A stretch of 64,000 nt of DNA from positions 186,001-250,000 of the forward strand of contig NZ_JFKD01000003.1 in assembly GCF_002115725.1 (NCBI RefSeq). Direction: 5' to 3'. Shown here piece after piece: positions 17,131-26,049 of this stretch (positions within the stretch are counted from its first letter, which is position 1; every line of letters starts with the position of its first letter). The translations under genes and the position numbers were made by a program. A model generated the notes under the pieces. It was not told the origin of the DNA. It did no database searches and saw only the letters and a list, made by a program, of their open reading frames with translations. Source of the stretch: Marivita cryptomonadis. GTDB taxonomy: Bacteria > Pseudomonadota > Alphaproteobacteria > Rhodobacterales > Rhodobacteraceae.

Positions 17131-17970
17131 ATGTCTTTCAAATCGATTCTGGCCGTCGCCACCGATCAGGCCCATCTGACCGAGACTGTTACCCAGGCCG
17201 CGTCCATCGCCAGCGCGCTGGACGCCCATGTTGATGTTTTGTGTATAGGCGTGGATCGCACGCAAACCGGTTATTATTACGCCGGAATGAACGCGGCCGT
17301 TCTGCAGGAAACCCTGCATCAGGCCCGTGAAGCGGCCTCGGGAATGGCGGCTTCAGCGAAAAAGCAACTCGATTCGAGCGGCTTGCGCTGGGGTGTCATC
17401 GAAGCGGTATGCCAACTTGCGGATGTGGCCCGCTTTGTCGCCTCGCATTCGCGATTTGCCGACCTGACGGTTGTTCCGCGTCCGTATGGCGATGATCGCG
17501 GCATTGAGCTTGAGCCGGTCGTCGAGGGCGCTTTGTTCGAAGGGCAGTCCCCGGTCATCGTCTTGCCTGATGGCGGGTCAGAGCTGAAACTGCCCGAGAA
17601 AATTGCGATCGGCTGGAACGAAAGCGCCGAAGCGCTGCGGGCCGTGCGCAGCGCCTTGCCCATGCTCAGCGCCGCACAGTCGGCACATATCGTCGTCATC
17701 GACCCACCCAAACATGGGCCGACCCGGTCCGATCCCGGCGGGCAATTGTCACAATTCCTTGCCCGGCATGGGGTGAAGGTCGAAATCGACGTGTTGTCAA
17801 AGACGATGCCGCGCGTGTCCGACGTGATGCGTCGGCATGTCACCGACATCAACGCCGACATGGTGGTGATGGGGGCCTATGGTCACTCGCGTTTCCGCGA
17901 GGCGATCTTGGGCGGCGCAACACGCAACATGCTCGAAACCTGCGAAGTGCCGGTGTTCATGGCACATTGA
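17131..17970 (+). CDS. Universal stress protein, tandem UspA domains
   Basis: A 279-residue protein with two Usp folds. The second ends with the nucleotide-binding pattern MGAYGHSRFREAILGGATRN; the first is degenerate and lacks that motif. A ribosome-binding site (AAGGGAG) precedes the ATG. It is divergent from ccoN and shares the FNR-type box, so low-oxygen induction is likely. A usp gene next to ccoN is also known in Rhodobacter sphaeroides. It converges on the GntR gene with 8 bases between. Confidence 0.92.
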   Translation: MSFKSILAVATDQAHLTETVTQAASIASALDAHVDVLCIGVDRTQTGYYYAGMNAAVLQETLHQAREAASGMAASAKKQLDSSGLRWGVIEAVCQLADVARFVASHSRFADLTVVPRPYGDDRGIELEPVVEGALFEGQSPVIVLPDGGSELKLPEKIAIGWNESAEALRAVRSALPMLSAAQSAHIVVIDPPKHGPTRSDPGGQLSQFLARHGVKVEIDVLSKTMPRVSDVMRRHVTDINADMVVMGAYGHSRFREAILGGATRNMLETCEVPVFMAH

Positions 17971-17978
17971 ACGCCCGG

Positions 17979-18629
17979 TTACCCGGTCAACAAACGCAGA
18001 CCTTGGGTCACGTCTGACCGAACAGCCAAGCGAAGGCCGGGTTCATCCCCGGCCTTCAACGCTGCCACGATCAACCTGTGATATTGCGGTGCCTCCGTGC
18101 GACGCAACCGGCCGTAAAGGGCGCGCATCGTCGGACCAAGCTGCAACCAGACCTGTTCAGCCATGGCCAGCATCGCCGGTGCCTGAGCACGCAGATACAA
18201 GGTTCGGTGAAAATCCAGATTGGTGCGAATGTAGCCGACCGCGTCCCGATTCGAGATCGCGTCGGAAATCGTCCCGTTGATGGCCTGCAAACGGTCGATG
18301 AGGGCAAGATGCGCGCGAGGCAGGGCCCGGCTTGCCAATTCGACCTCGATCAAGGCACGCAACGCGGCAAGTTCCTCGATACGGTCATTCGACAGTTCAG
18401 GCGTCGAGACTCGCCCCGATGCCGACATCGATAGCGCGCCTTCGGCGACCAACCGCTGAAACGCCTCGCGGGCCGGCGTCATCGACACGTCAAACTCCCG
18501 TGCGACTCCGCGTAACGTGAGTTGTTCACCCGGAGACATTTGCCCGAACATGATCCGGTTCCGCAAACCGCGATACACGCGATCATGCGCTGATAAAGTG
18601 GGTTCCGTGGGGCGGGTGAGGACGCTCAT
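17979..18629 (-). CDS. GntR family transcriptional regulator (FCD domain)
   Basis: A 216-residue FadR-type regulator. An N-terminal winged HTH (LRGVAREFDVSMTPAREAFQRLVAEGAL) is followed by an all-helical FCD effector domain with the metal-ligand-like Asp and His in NLDFHRTLYLRA. It lies 30 bases downstream of the M48-type protease gene and may be co-transcribed with it. The effector is unknown; no obvious catabolic target adjoins it. Confidence 0.9.
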   Translation of the reverse strand: MSVLTRPTEPTLSAHDRVYRGLRNRIMFGQMSPGEQLTLRGVAREFDVSMTPAREAFQRLVAEGALSMSASGRVSTPELSNDRIEELAALRALIEVELASRALPRAHLALIDRLQAINGTISDAISNRDAVGYIRTNLDFHRTLYLRAQAPAMLAMAEQVWLQLGPTMRALYGRLRRTEAPQYHRLIVAALKAGDEPGLRLAVRSDVTQGLRLLTG

Positions 18630-18659
18630 ACTGAACTGTGATCACAGCACGGGAACGGG

Positions 18660-19352
18660 TCAAGCATCAAACCGGAAGCGATGCAGCTTCGGGCCTTCAT
18701 GCCGCAGCCAGTCCCGCGCCTCGCGATGTGGTCCATAAAGCTGATCAACCACACGCCAAAAATCAGCCGAGTGGTTCATCTCTTGCAAATGCGCGACCTC
18801 ATGGGCGGCCACATATTCGAGAACAGGCTTGGGTGCGAGGATCAACCGCCATGAATACATCAATGCGCCAGCCGATGAGCATGACCCCCAACGCGACCGC
18901 GTGTCACGCAGCGTCAGCCGCGTGTAGCGACGGCCCAGACGTTGCGCATAATGATCGGATGCCCGTGTCAATTCCGCGCGCGCCTGCTCCTTGAGCCACG
19001 CCAGCAAATGGATGCGTCCTGTCTCGACCGGTGCGGGCAAAGAGATGTGACCATCAGACACCGAAAGCCGCCGGCCAGTGCCCTGAACAACCTCGAACGG
19101 CTGACCACAAACTTCCAACCGCTGCCCCGGCCCGACATGTTCTGGAGTGGCCTGTTTCGACAGATGTCCGACGACCCAGTCCCGCTTTTCGGCAGCAAAG
19201 GCCAGTGCGTCCCGCTCCGACACGCCACGTGGCACAGTCAGGGTCACACCGCCGTCGACTCTTGAAATTCGAAGCGTCATGCGCCGGGCACGCGTGTTCT
19301 TCCGCAACTTCAACGGAATTTCGGGGTTGCCAGGAAAGGTTGTGACGCCCAT
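18660..19352 (-). CDS. YgjP-type zinc metallopeptidase (DUF45, M48-like)
   Basis: A 230-residue protein with the zinc motif HEVAHLQEMNHS near residue 183, preceded by the family segment RLTLRDTRSRWGSCSSAG. The N-terminal half is a beta-rich domain (RRMTLRISRVDGGVTLTVPRGV). The conserved WGSCS block and HExxH place it in the YgjP/DUF45 family; no signal peptide is seen, so it is probably cytosolic. Physiological substrates are not known to me. It is upstream of the GntR gene on the same strand. Confidence 0.88.
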   Translation of the reverse strand: MGVTTFPGNPEIPLKLRKNTRARRMTLRISRVDGGVTLTVPRGVSERDALAFAAEKRDWVVGHLSKQATPEHVGPGQRLEVCGQPFEVVQGTGRRLSVSDGHISLPAPVETGRIHLLAWLKEQARAELTRASDHYAQRLGRRYTRLTLRDTRSRWGSCSSAGALMYSWRLILAPKPVLEYVAAHEVAHLQEMNHSADFWRVVDQLYGPHREARDWLRHEGPKLHRFRFDA

Positions 19353-19456
19353 ATGCCGCTCGATGAACTCTGCGCCCTAAAGCCTTTGACACCGGTTCGG
19401 TGTTATGGCAGTTGGCGCAGATTGTCGATATGACCACGCAATAAAGGGGATGACCC

Positions 19457-19777
19457 ATGCCCAAAGAAGAATGGGGCGTCAAACGTGTTTGCCCAACCAC
19501 TGGCAAGCGCTTTTATGACCTGAATGCCAATCCGATCATTAGCCCATATACCGGCGAAGTTGTCGAGATTGACACCGGAAAGACCCGCATGATCGCGGCT
19601 GATGCCGAAGACCGTCAAAGCAAAGCCAAGATGGAAACCGACGAAGAAGTCGATGTCCTGGAAGACGATGATGTCGATGTTGATCTCGATGACGACGATG
19701 ATGTTCTCGAGGATGACGACGACGATAACGTGTCTTTGGACGATATCGCTGACGTCGCAAGTGACGACGACGATTAA
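19457..19777 (+). CDS. TIGR02300 family protein
   Basis: A 106-residue protein. The N-terminal 45 residues match the TIGR02300 family, starting MPKEEWGVKRVCPTTGKRFY and continuing with NPIISPYTGE. The rest is a highly acidic Asp/Glu-rich tail with almost no hydrophobic residues apart from Val and Leu. The CPTTGKRFYD segment could hold a zinc-ribbon-like fold, but only one Cys is present. It is conserved in alphaproteobacteria with no known function. A GGGG-type ribosome-binding site is upstream. Confidence 0.85.
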   Translation: MPKEEWGVKRVCPTTGKRFYDLNANPIISPYTGEVVEIDTGKTRMIAADAEDRQSKAKMETDEEVDVLEDDDVDVDLDDDDDVLEDDDDDNVSLDDIADVASDDDD

Positions 19778-19788
19778 TTTCTGCTGAT

Positions 19789-19816
19789 GGGGCGGAATCA
19801 CGCTTGATCCCGCCCC
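19789..19816 (+). terminator. Possible hairpin terminator after the TIGR02300 gene
   Basis: GC-rich arms (GGGGCGGA at 19789-19796 and TCCCGCCCC at 19808-19816) pair with one mismatch just after the TIGR02300 stop and before tRNA-Ala. There is no T-run, so termination is only suggested. Confidence 0.35.
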
Positions 19817-19845
19817 CGGCTTTGCGTAATTGAACGCCCACAAAC

Positions 19846-19921
<76 letters not shown>

Positions 19922-20213
19922 TTTCCCTAACTTATCCTTTGTTTCTACCGTTGAGCGCCGCCCGTAACAGCGGAATGGTGGTCATAGTGTTATTCTAGGT
20001 GAAGGCAGGACCCTCTGCCGCAGCGAACACGACACTCCGCATCCCGCATGATCGCTCAGATCAAAGATCTGGATACGCGGATGCACGGCACCATCAACCG
20101 TGGATACAATCCCACAGCTATCCGGATTTGCATCGCGCGTTGAAGAACAGCGTTTCGCCAAGCGAATCACTGTGTCACTGTAAAGAAAAAATAAATCGCA
20201 GTGGCAGGCAGAT

Positions 20214-21752
20214 ATGTTTCAAGCACAGCAGCAGTGGAATTTCAGGTACGGCCCATTTGAACATCGGTTTCGCTATCAATACGTGATTTCCCGATCCGAT
20301 GAAGCACTTGATGGGTTCGAAGCGCGCAAACTTGATGCGCTGAATATCTACAGCGGCAAAGACCTCCCCGTTCGTGAGGTCCGCGACGCCACAGGCGCCT
20401 TGGTCGGCTTCGTTCTGGGGATTGCTGTGGGCATGCAGGCCGAGCAGTCGGCAGCAGTGGTACAACTTCCTTTCAAGAAAACGTCAAAAATCTTCTGGGA
20501 CCATTTCGAAAAATATCTTGATGATGCAGCCGGGCGCTACGCCTTCGTCATGCGGGCCCGCGGACAATCGCGGCTATACACCGATCCCGTCGGGATGATC
20601 GGGGCAGTTTTCAACGCTGAGGATGGCTATGTTGCATCGTCGGTCTTGCTGGCCATCAAGCGCCCTCTGCGCCCACATCCCAAATATGATTTCGATGTGA
20701 TCCGTGATCTTGGCGGCAAACTGTCTCTGTTCCATACGGCAGACGCCGATGTGCATCGGCTTAATCCGAACCACTACCTTGACCTAGACACACTCAAGAC
20801 ACACCGGTTCTGGCCAAGAGATATCCGCTTCACCCCAGAGCCGGCTGACCCAACAGACACATATCGCGAAATCATTGAAACCGCGCGGGCCAATATCGGC
20901 GCCATCGCGCAGGACTATCCTTGCTCCCTGCCGGTGTCCGGCGGCATGGACAGCAGGCTTCTGCTTGCCTTTGCCGGCGAACATCTAAGCAAGATCAAAC
21001 AGTTCTACACCCACATCAACAATTATGCGACCCGCCGAGACGCCGCCATCGCGGCAGAGCTGTGCCGGGTCTGCAAAATTGACCACGAAGTCCATGACAA
21101 AAGGAATTTCGGGATTGCGCGGCGCGAGGTTCGGTTGAACAAACACGCGTATGAGCTGACATATGGCGCGCCAGCCTCTCCACCTCGGGAGTACCAGAAT
21201 GGCGTCATCCAAGGCGTTCCTGACGGCAATGTTATTCTTCGCGGTCACCAGACCGACCTACTGCGCGCCGTCTACGTGTTCCGGCCCGAAGCCGAATGGC
21301 GCGATGCGGATTGGCAGATCGAACGCTTGTTCATCGTCCCACGCGGTGACTTTAACAAAGACGTGGCAGACCGTTTCCGAGAGGATTTCGAGGCATGGCA
21401 ATCGGACCTACCTGAGCCAGCCATGGAAAAGGCAGCAGATTTCATGTTCCTTGAGGTCTATTACAATTCATCCATCGGGGCATCTTTCCCAGCGCTTTGG
21501 CGCAATTTCTACATGTCACCCTATAACAGCAGACGTCTGATCACCCTGTCGCTGATGTTCTCAGAAGCCCGCCGCAGGGCATCTGCGCCGGTGTTCGAAT
21601 TGATCGAGATGATGAACAGCGATCTTTCCAAGGTGCCTTTCGATTTCGAAGCCCCTGCCTCGCTGGAAATCGGGGCGCATTGGAGCAAAGGGGCGGCCTC
21701 GACAGAAAAACGCAGGGATCGCACTGTCGAAAGTTTGCTGAAGTACGCTTAA
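20214..21752 (+). CDS. Asparagine-synthetase-like amide ligase with degenerate glutaminase domain
   Basis: A 512-residue protein. The C-terminal half has an adenylating PP-loop, LPVSGGMDSRLLLAF, with SGGMDS at 242-247, as in asparagine synthetase B. The N-terminal 200 residues retain the outline of a class II glutaminase domain (GRYAFVMRARGQSRLYTD, LNPNHYLDLD) but lack the Cys2 nucleophile: the protein begins MFQAQ. It should therefore not use glutamine as nitrogen donor. Homologues of this type act in peptide cyclisation or sugar/peptide modification. No partner gene is adjacent, so substrate and pathway are unknown. It follows tRNA-Ala, a position that often holds acquired genes. Confidence 0.8.
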   Translation: MFQAQQQWNFRYGPFEHRFRYQYVISRSDEALDGFEARKLDALNIYSGKDLPVREVRDATGALVGFVLGIAVGMQAEQSAAVVQLPFKKTSKIFWDHFEKYLDDAAGRYAFVMRARGQSRLYTDPVGMIGAVFNAEDGYVASSVLLAIKRPLRPHPKYDFDVIRDLGGKLSLFHTADADVHRLNPNHYLDLDTLKTHRFWPRDIRFTPEPADPTDTYREIIETARANIGAIAQDYPCSLPVSGGMDSRLLLAFAGEHLSKIKQFYTHINNYATRRDAAIAAELCRVCKIDHEVHDKRNFGIARREVRLNKHAYELTYGAPASPPREYQNGVIQGVPDGNVILRGHQTDLLRAVYVFRPEAEWRDADWQIERLFIVPRGDFNKDVADRFREDFEAWQSDLPEPAMEKAADFMFLEVYYNSSIGASFPALWRNFYMSPYNSRRLITLSLMFSEARRRASAPVFELIEMMNSDLSKVPFDFEAPASLEIGAHWSKGAASTEKRRDRTVESLLKYA

Positions 21753-21777
21753 TCCAAACGGCCACAGCAGCGGCGTG

Positions 21778-22722
21778 TCAGGACTGGCGCGGCACGTCGC
21801 CCAGCACGGTGATCTCGGGCGCGCGTTCGGTCAGCGACCTGCAGACCAGCGCGGATAACAACCGAAACTCTTCCTCGCGCGAGGTGCCTTTGCGCCAGAC
21901 CATTCCGATGGTGCGCGAGGGAGCGGTTCCCCGAAACGGGCGCGCAACAACGATGTCCTGATGGGCCACCTCGGATTTGACGTAAAGCGCTGGCATCAAC
22001 GACAGGCCCATACCGGTCGCCACCATCTGACGAAGGGTATCTAGGCTCGTGCCTTCGTAGTCATGGGACAATTCCACTCCGTAATCATCCGAAATCCGGC
22101 GCACAAGCTCATACAGTCTGTGTCCCGGCTCCAGCGATAGGATTGTCTCTCCACGCAGCATCACCGGGTCGATCTCCGGTTCTTTTGCCAGACGGTGATC
22201 GGCGGGCATTACGACCTGAATCGGTTCGCGGAACAGGGACAGAGAGTCCAGATCTACCCGATTGACCGGCAGGGGAAAGAACAAGAGATCCAACGCACCG
22301 TCCTCCAGACTTCGCAAAAGCACATCCGGAAGACCCTCGCGCACATAAAGACCCAGCTTCGGGTATGTCCGATGCAGCTCCGGGATCACGAGTGGAAGAA
22401 AATACGACCCGACGGTCTGCACGACACCGATCCGAATGACCGAACTCAACACACTTTGCCGCGACTTTGCGATGGTATGAATCTCGGCCACTTCCCGAAG
22501 GATACGACGCCCTCTTTCGGCGATGTCCTTGCCAGTCGGGGTCATCACGACCTTTGAACGGCTGCGTTCGACAAGGCTGGCGCCAAGCCGCAGCTCAAGT
22601 TCCTTGATCTGCGCGCTGAGTGTTGGCTGCGTGACATTGCACGTTTCCGCGGCGCGGCGAAAATGCAGGTGATCCGCGACTGCGACCAGATATCGAAGTT
22701 GCTGCAAACTGGGCATCATCAC
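21778..22722 (-). CDS. OxyR-like LysR family regulator lacking redox cysteines
   Basis: A 314-residue protein whose HTH (LQQLRYLVAVADHLHFRRAAETCNVTQPTLSAQIKELE, quoted in two parts: LQQLRYLVAVADHLHFRRAA and ETCNVTQPTLSAQIKELE) closely follows OxyR. In OxyR the peroxidatic Cys lies in a GHCL context; here the same segment reads LEPGHRLYEL with Arg202. The resolving Cys position is also empty. The only cysteines are Cys28 in the HTH and Cys294 near the end. It therefore should not sense peroxide by the disulfide mechanism. It is divergent from the usp-mrp operon with an OxyR-type half-site between. Confidence 0.88.
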   Translation of the reverse strand: MMMPSLQQLRYLVAVADHLHFRRAAETCNVTQPTLSAQIKELELRLGASLVERSRSKVVMTPTGKDIAERGRRILREVAEIHTIAKSRQSVLSSVIRIGVVQTVGSYFLPLVIPELHRTYPKLGLYVREGLPDVLLRSLEDGALDLLFFPLPVNRVDLDSLSLFREPIQVVMPADHRLAKEPEIDPVMLRGETILSLEPGHRLYELVRRISDDYGVELSHDYEGTSLDTLRQMVATGMGLSLMPALYVKSEVAHQDIVVARPFRGTAPSRTIGMVWRKGTSREEEFRLLSALVCRSLTERAPEITVLGDVPRQS

Positions 22723-22727
22723 GCTCT

Positions 22728-22748
22728 TTGATAGAATATTTCTATCAA
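22728..22748. promoter_or_regulatory. OxyR-type half operator between the OxyR-like gene and the usp-mrp operon
   Basis: A perfect inverted repeat with 9-base arms TTGATAGAA around TAT. It contains ATAG-N7-CTAT, the OxyR half-site consensus and also a LysR T-N11-A type motif. It lies 6 bases upstream of the OxyR-like start codon and about 75 bases from the usp GTG. A second half-site is not convincing. Autoregulation and control of the divergent operon are inferred. Confidence 0.65.
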
Positions 22749-22819
22749 TACTGCGATTATTTTCGATTTGGTCAATAAAGAATGCACCCTATCTACCATT
22801 TTGGGCAAGGGAGCATGGT

Positions 22820-23791
22820 GTGCAGCGTTTCAAGAACATTCTTTTCGTATGCGACGAACAGAGCGCCTTTGAACTGGCGTTGGAGCGTGTTGTCTGGCTT
22901 GCCAGTGCCAATGAGGCCCGCGTCACGATGGTGACGACAATCGACAGTGGCGGCGCGCAGGACATGTCGCGTCTCTTTTCGATGATCCCCGGCCTCGGCA
23001 GCCACGATATCGGCGAAACAGTGATTGCCGTCCACCGCGCCAAGCTCGAAGATCGGGCGCAAAAGCTGCGCGACAAAGGCATCGCGGTCGACACGAAGCT
23101 GCTGATCGGCACACCCTTTATCGAAATTATCCGTCAGGTCTTGCGACAAGGGCATGATATCGTAATCAAGGGTGCACACCGTGCGGCTGGACGCAGGGTC
23201 TTTCCGGGTGCCGACATGCACCTCTTGCGCAAATGTCCTTGCCCGATCTGGGTCTTGAACTCGGCGGCTGAACCCATGTCGCGGCGCATTCTTGTTGCGG
23301 TCGATCCTGACCCGTTCGAACCCGATCGGGACAGCCTCAATCGAACGCTGATGGATCTCGCGACGTCACTTGCCCGTAACGACAATGCCAAGCTGGATGT
23401 AATGAACGTCTGGCACCTGCAGGAAGAGGCAACATTGCGGCATGGGCTGGCGAATATTCCCGAAGGCGAAATCGACCGCTTGGTCACGCAAACCCAAGAC
23501 GACAGCAAGGGCCGGCTGCAAGAACTTGTGGCAGCCTATGCCGAATTCGATGACATCATGCGTGTTCTACACATTAAAGGGGTTGCAGCGGATGCAATCC
23601 CGGAACATGTCACAGCCGAAGGTATCGACACCATTGTCATGGGCACTCTGACCCGTACCGGCGTGGCCGGGCTGTTCATCGGCAATACCGCCGAAACCAT
23701 TCTCAACCATGTCAGTTGCTCGGTCCTGACCGCAAAAGCCCCCGGCTTTGCCACACCGATCGGCGCAAGACCCTCAGGAGGTATCCACTGA
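22820..23791 (+). CDS. Universal stress protein, UspE-like tandem domains
   Basis: A 323-residue protein starting with GTG (MQRFKNILFVCDEQSAFELA). It has two Usp domains; the second ends in the UspE pattern MGTLTRTGVAGLFIGNTAETIL, the first in KGAHRAAGRRVFPGADMHLL. Its stop TGA overlaps the ATG of mrpA, so it is the first gene of the Mrp operon and translationally coupled to it. This context suggests a role in sensing or tuning antiporter activity under stress, but that is inference. Confidence 0.9.
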   Translation: MQRFKNILFVCDEQSAFELALERVVWLASANEARVTMVTTIDSGGAQDMSRLFSMIPGLGSHDIGETVIAVHRAKLEDRAQKLRDKGIAVDTKLLIGTPFIEIIRQVLRQGHDIVIKGAHRAAGRRVFPGADMHLLRKCPCPIWVLNSAAEPMSRRILVAVDPDPFEPDRDSLNRTLMDLATSLARNDNAKLDVMNVWHLQEEATLRHGLANIPEGEIDRLVTQTQDDSKGRLQELVAAYAEFDDIMRVLHIKGVAADAIPEHVTAEGIDTIVMGTLTRTGVAGLFIGNTAETILNHVSCSVLTAKAPGFATPIGARPSGGIH

Positions 23792-26049
23792 TGGCGGGCG
23801 GATTTCCCACCGACACACGCGGCAACGGTCTGACCGGGATTGTCCCGGTCCTGTTTGCCGGTGCGATTTTTGCTTATTTCGTGTCGCTCATGCCGGCGAT
23901 CGCCGCAAACGAGGTGATCCGGGTCTCAATCCCTTGGATTCCCTCCCTCGGGATCGAGCTGGCGTTCCTCGTGGATGGTCTGAGCCTGACCTTCTCGTTG
24001 TTGATTTCCGGCATTGGCACGCTGGTGCTGCTCTATTCCAACACCTACCTTGCCGGGCATCCGCAATACGCCCGGTTTGCCCTGTTCTTGACCGCATTCA
24101 TGCTGTCCATGCTGGGGCTTGTCCTGGCCGATGACCTGATCCTGCTTTTCGTCTTCTGGGAATTGACGACACTCACCTCCTACATGCTGATCGGGTTCTC
24201 ACATGAAGCCGAGAAAAGCCGCCGGAACGCGTTGCAAGCGCTGTTCGTCACCGGCGCGGGGGGTCTGGCCTTCCTCGCCGGGTTGATCCTGTTGGCTGCG
24301 GCCTCTGGAACAACCAGCATTTCCGGCATCATCGCGCAGGGCAACGCGCTCAAAGAGCACGCCATGTACCTGCCGATCCTGATTCTGCTGCTGGCAGGTA
24401 CGTTCACCAAGTCGGCGCAGGTGCCGTTCCACTTTTGGCTGCCCAACGCGATGGCCGCCCCCACCCCCGTCAGCGCCTTCCTGCATTCGGCCACCATGGT
24501 CAAGGCGGGTGTCTACGTTATGGCGCGAATGCACCCGGCGATGTCAGGCACCGATGTCTGGCTTTGGACGCTGACGATCTTTGGCGCTGTGACTGCCGTA
24601 TTTGCCAGTCTGCTGGCGCTGCGCCAGACAGACCTCAAGCAGGCTCTAGCCTACACCACGCTCATGGCGCTTGGCACGCTGACGCTGTTTCTGGGGCAGG
24701 AGTCCGGCTATGCGATGACAGCATTCGCGACCTTCCTAATCGTACATTCGCTTTACAAAGCGTCGCTCTTTCTGGTTGTCGGCTGTATTGATCTGTCCAC
24801 GGGCACCCGCGAGACCGATCACCTGGGCGGTCTGGGTCGTCTCATGCCAGTCACCGCTGTTGCAGCAGCACTTGCCGCGCTGTCAATGGCGGGCTTTCCA
24901 CCATTCCTTGGCTTTATCGGCAAAGAACTGAAATACGCGGGTGCGATCGCGGTTGCCTCTGAACCTTTGTTCGTGGCTGGTGCGGCGCTGCTATCGAACG
25001 CACTCATGCTTGCTGTGGCAGGGGTCGTGGCCTTCCGACCGTTCTGGCAAGGTAGCGTCCCGTCCGGTCAAGCCCCTCGCGAAGCACCCTGGCAGATGTG
25101 GGCTGGTCCGATCATTCTTGCCAGCCTTGGCGCGGTTTTCGGGATTTACCCTGACCTGTTGCAAGTCGCATTGATCAACCCAACCGTGATTTCGCTGACC
25201 GGCGAAGTCGGCGAAGCGAAAGAGCTCAAACTCTGGGCGGGCATCAATGTTCCCTTGTTCCTCAGCATCGCAACCTTTGTATTGGGCCTGCTGTTCTATA
25301 AGTTCCATGTCCAACTGCGCGCAAAGCTCGAACAGGGTTTCCAGGCAATCCCGAACTTGGATCACGGCTGGGATCGGTTTCTTGACGGGCTCAAGGGGTT
25401 TGCAAAGTGGCAAACCTTGCTGGTGCAAAACGGCAAACTCACCAGCTATCTTTTCGCAACCTTCCTGACAATTGCAGCAGGTATCCTGCTGACTCTGCTC
25501 TACACTGGCATGCCAATGATCGCCGTCGATCTGTCGGATGTAGAGTGGAAGCACACCTCTATCGCGCTATTGACGATTGCAGGCGCACTTCTGGCGCTTG
25601 TCACCAACTCGCGGATCGCCGGGATCGCAGCCCTTGGGGTGGTTGGCATCGGCATCGCGCTGATCTTTATTGTGTTCAGCGCACCGGACGTGGCCATCAC
25701 GCAGTTGCTTGTCGAAACGCTGGTCGTGGTGCTTGTGGCGGTGGTGATGCTGCGCTTGCCGTCGCTGCCTAAAGCCGAGTTCCGCCTAGGCCATGCGGCA
25801 CTGTCGATTGCGGTAGGCGCATCCGTTTCGTTGATCCTGATCGCCGTCGTCTCAAGTCCGCTTGATCTGCGCCTGACCGATTATTTCGAAGCGACAAGCT
25901 GGCCCGAAGCCTACGGGCGGAACATCGTCAACGTAATCCTCGTGGACTTCCGTGCGCTCGACACCTTCGGAGAGATCGCCGTGGTCGTGATCGCCGCCCT
26001 GTCGGCCTATGCACTGCTGCGCACAACACGCAAAGGAGACCAAAAATGA
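23791..26049 (+). CDS. mrpA: Na+/H+ antiporter subunit MrpA
   Basis: Large subunit of the Mrp cation/proton antiporter, related to respiratory complex I NuoL. ATG 23791 with AGGAG at 23776-23780 gives 752 residues; longer readings run into the usp gene. About 20 TM segments. The proton-channel core includes FWELTTLTSYMLIGFSHE and HSATMVKAGVYVMARMHP with the conserved Glu, Lys and His positions. The C-terminal part carries the MbhD/MbhE-like domain (SAPDVAITQLLVETLVVVLV). It is followed by mrpB with a 4-base overlap. Confidence 0.95.
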   Translation: MAGGFPTDTRGNGLTGIVPVLFAGAIFAYFVSLMPAIAANEVIRVSIPWIPSLGIELAFLVDGLSLTFSLLISGIGTLVLLYSNTYLAGHPQYARFALFLTAFMLSMLGLVLADDLILLFVFWELTTLTSYMLIGFSHEAEKSRRNALQALFVTGAGGLAFLAGLILLAAASGTTSISGIIAQGNALKEHAMYLPILILLLAGTFTKSAQVPFHFWLPNAMAAPTPVSAFLHSATMVKAGVYVMARMHPAMSGTDVWLWTLTIFGAVTAVFASLLALRQTDLKQALAYTTLMALGTLTLFLGQESGYAMTAFATFLIVHSLYKASLFLVVGCIDLSTGTRETDHLGGLGRLMPVTAVAAALAALSMAGFPPFLGFIGKELKYAGAIAVASEPLFVAGAALLSNALMLAVAGVVAFRPFWQGSVPSGQAPREAPWQMWAGPIILASLGAVFGIYPDLLQVALINPTVISLTGEVGEAKELKLWAGINVPLFLSIATFVLGLLFYKFHVQLRAKLEQGFQAIPNLDHGWDRFLDGLKGFAKWQTLLVQNGKLTSYLFATFLTIAAGILLTLLYTGMPMIAVDLSDVEWKHTSIALLTIAGALLALVTNSRIAGIAALGVVGIGIALIFIVFSAPDVAITQLLVETLVVVLVAVVMLRLPSLPKAEFRLGHAALSIAVGASVSLILIAVVSSPLDLRLTDYFEATSWPEAYGRNIVNVILVDFRALDTFGEIAVVVIAALSAYALLRTTRKGDQK

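Noticed and set aside
20048-20143. A 31-codon frame between tRNA-Ala and the orphan ligase, considered as a precursor peptide
   Set aside because: No ribosome-binding site, no leader-core pattern, and no lasso protease gene nearby.
20214-21752. A lasso-peptide or RiPP cluster around the asparagine-synthetase-like gene
   Set aside because: No precursor, leader-binding protein, transglutaminase-like protease or exporter is adjacent.
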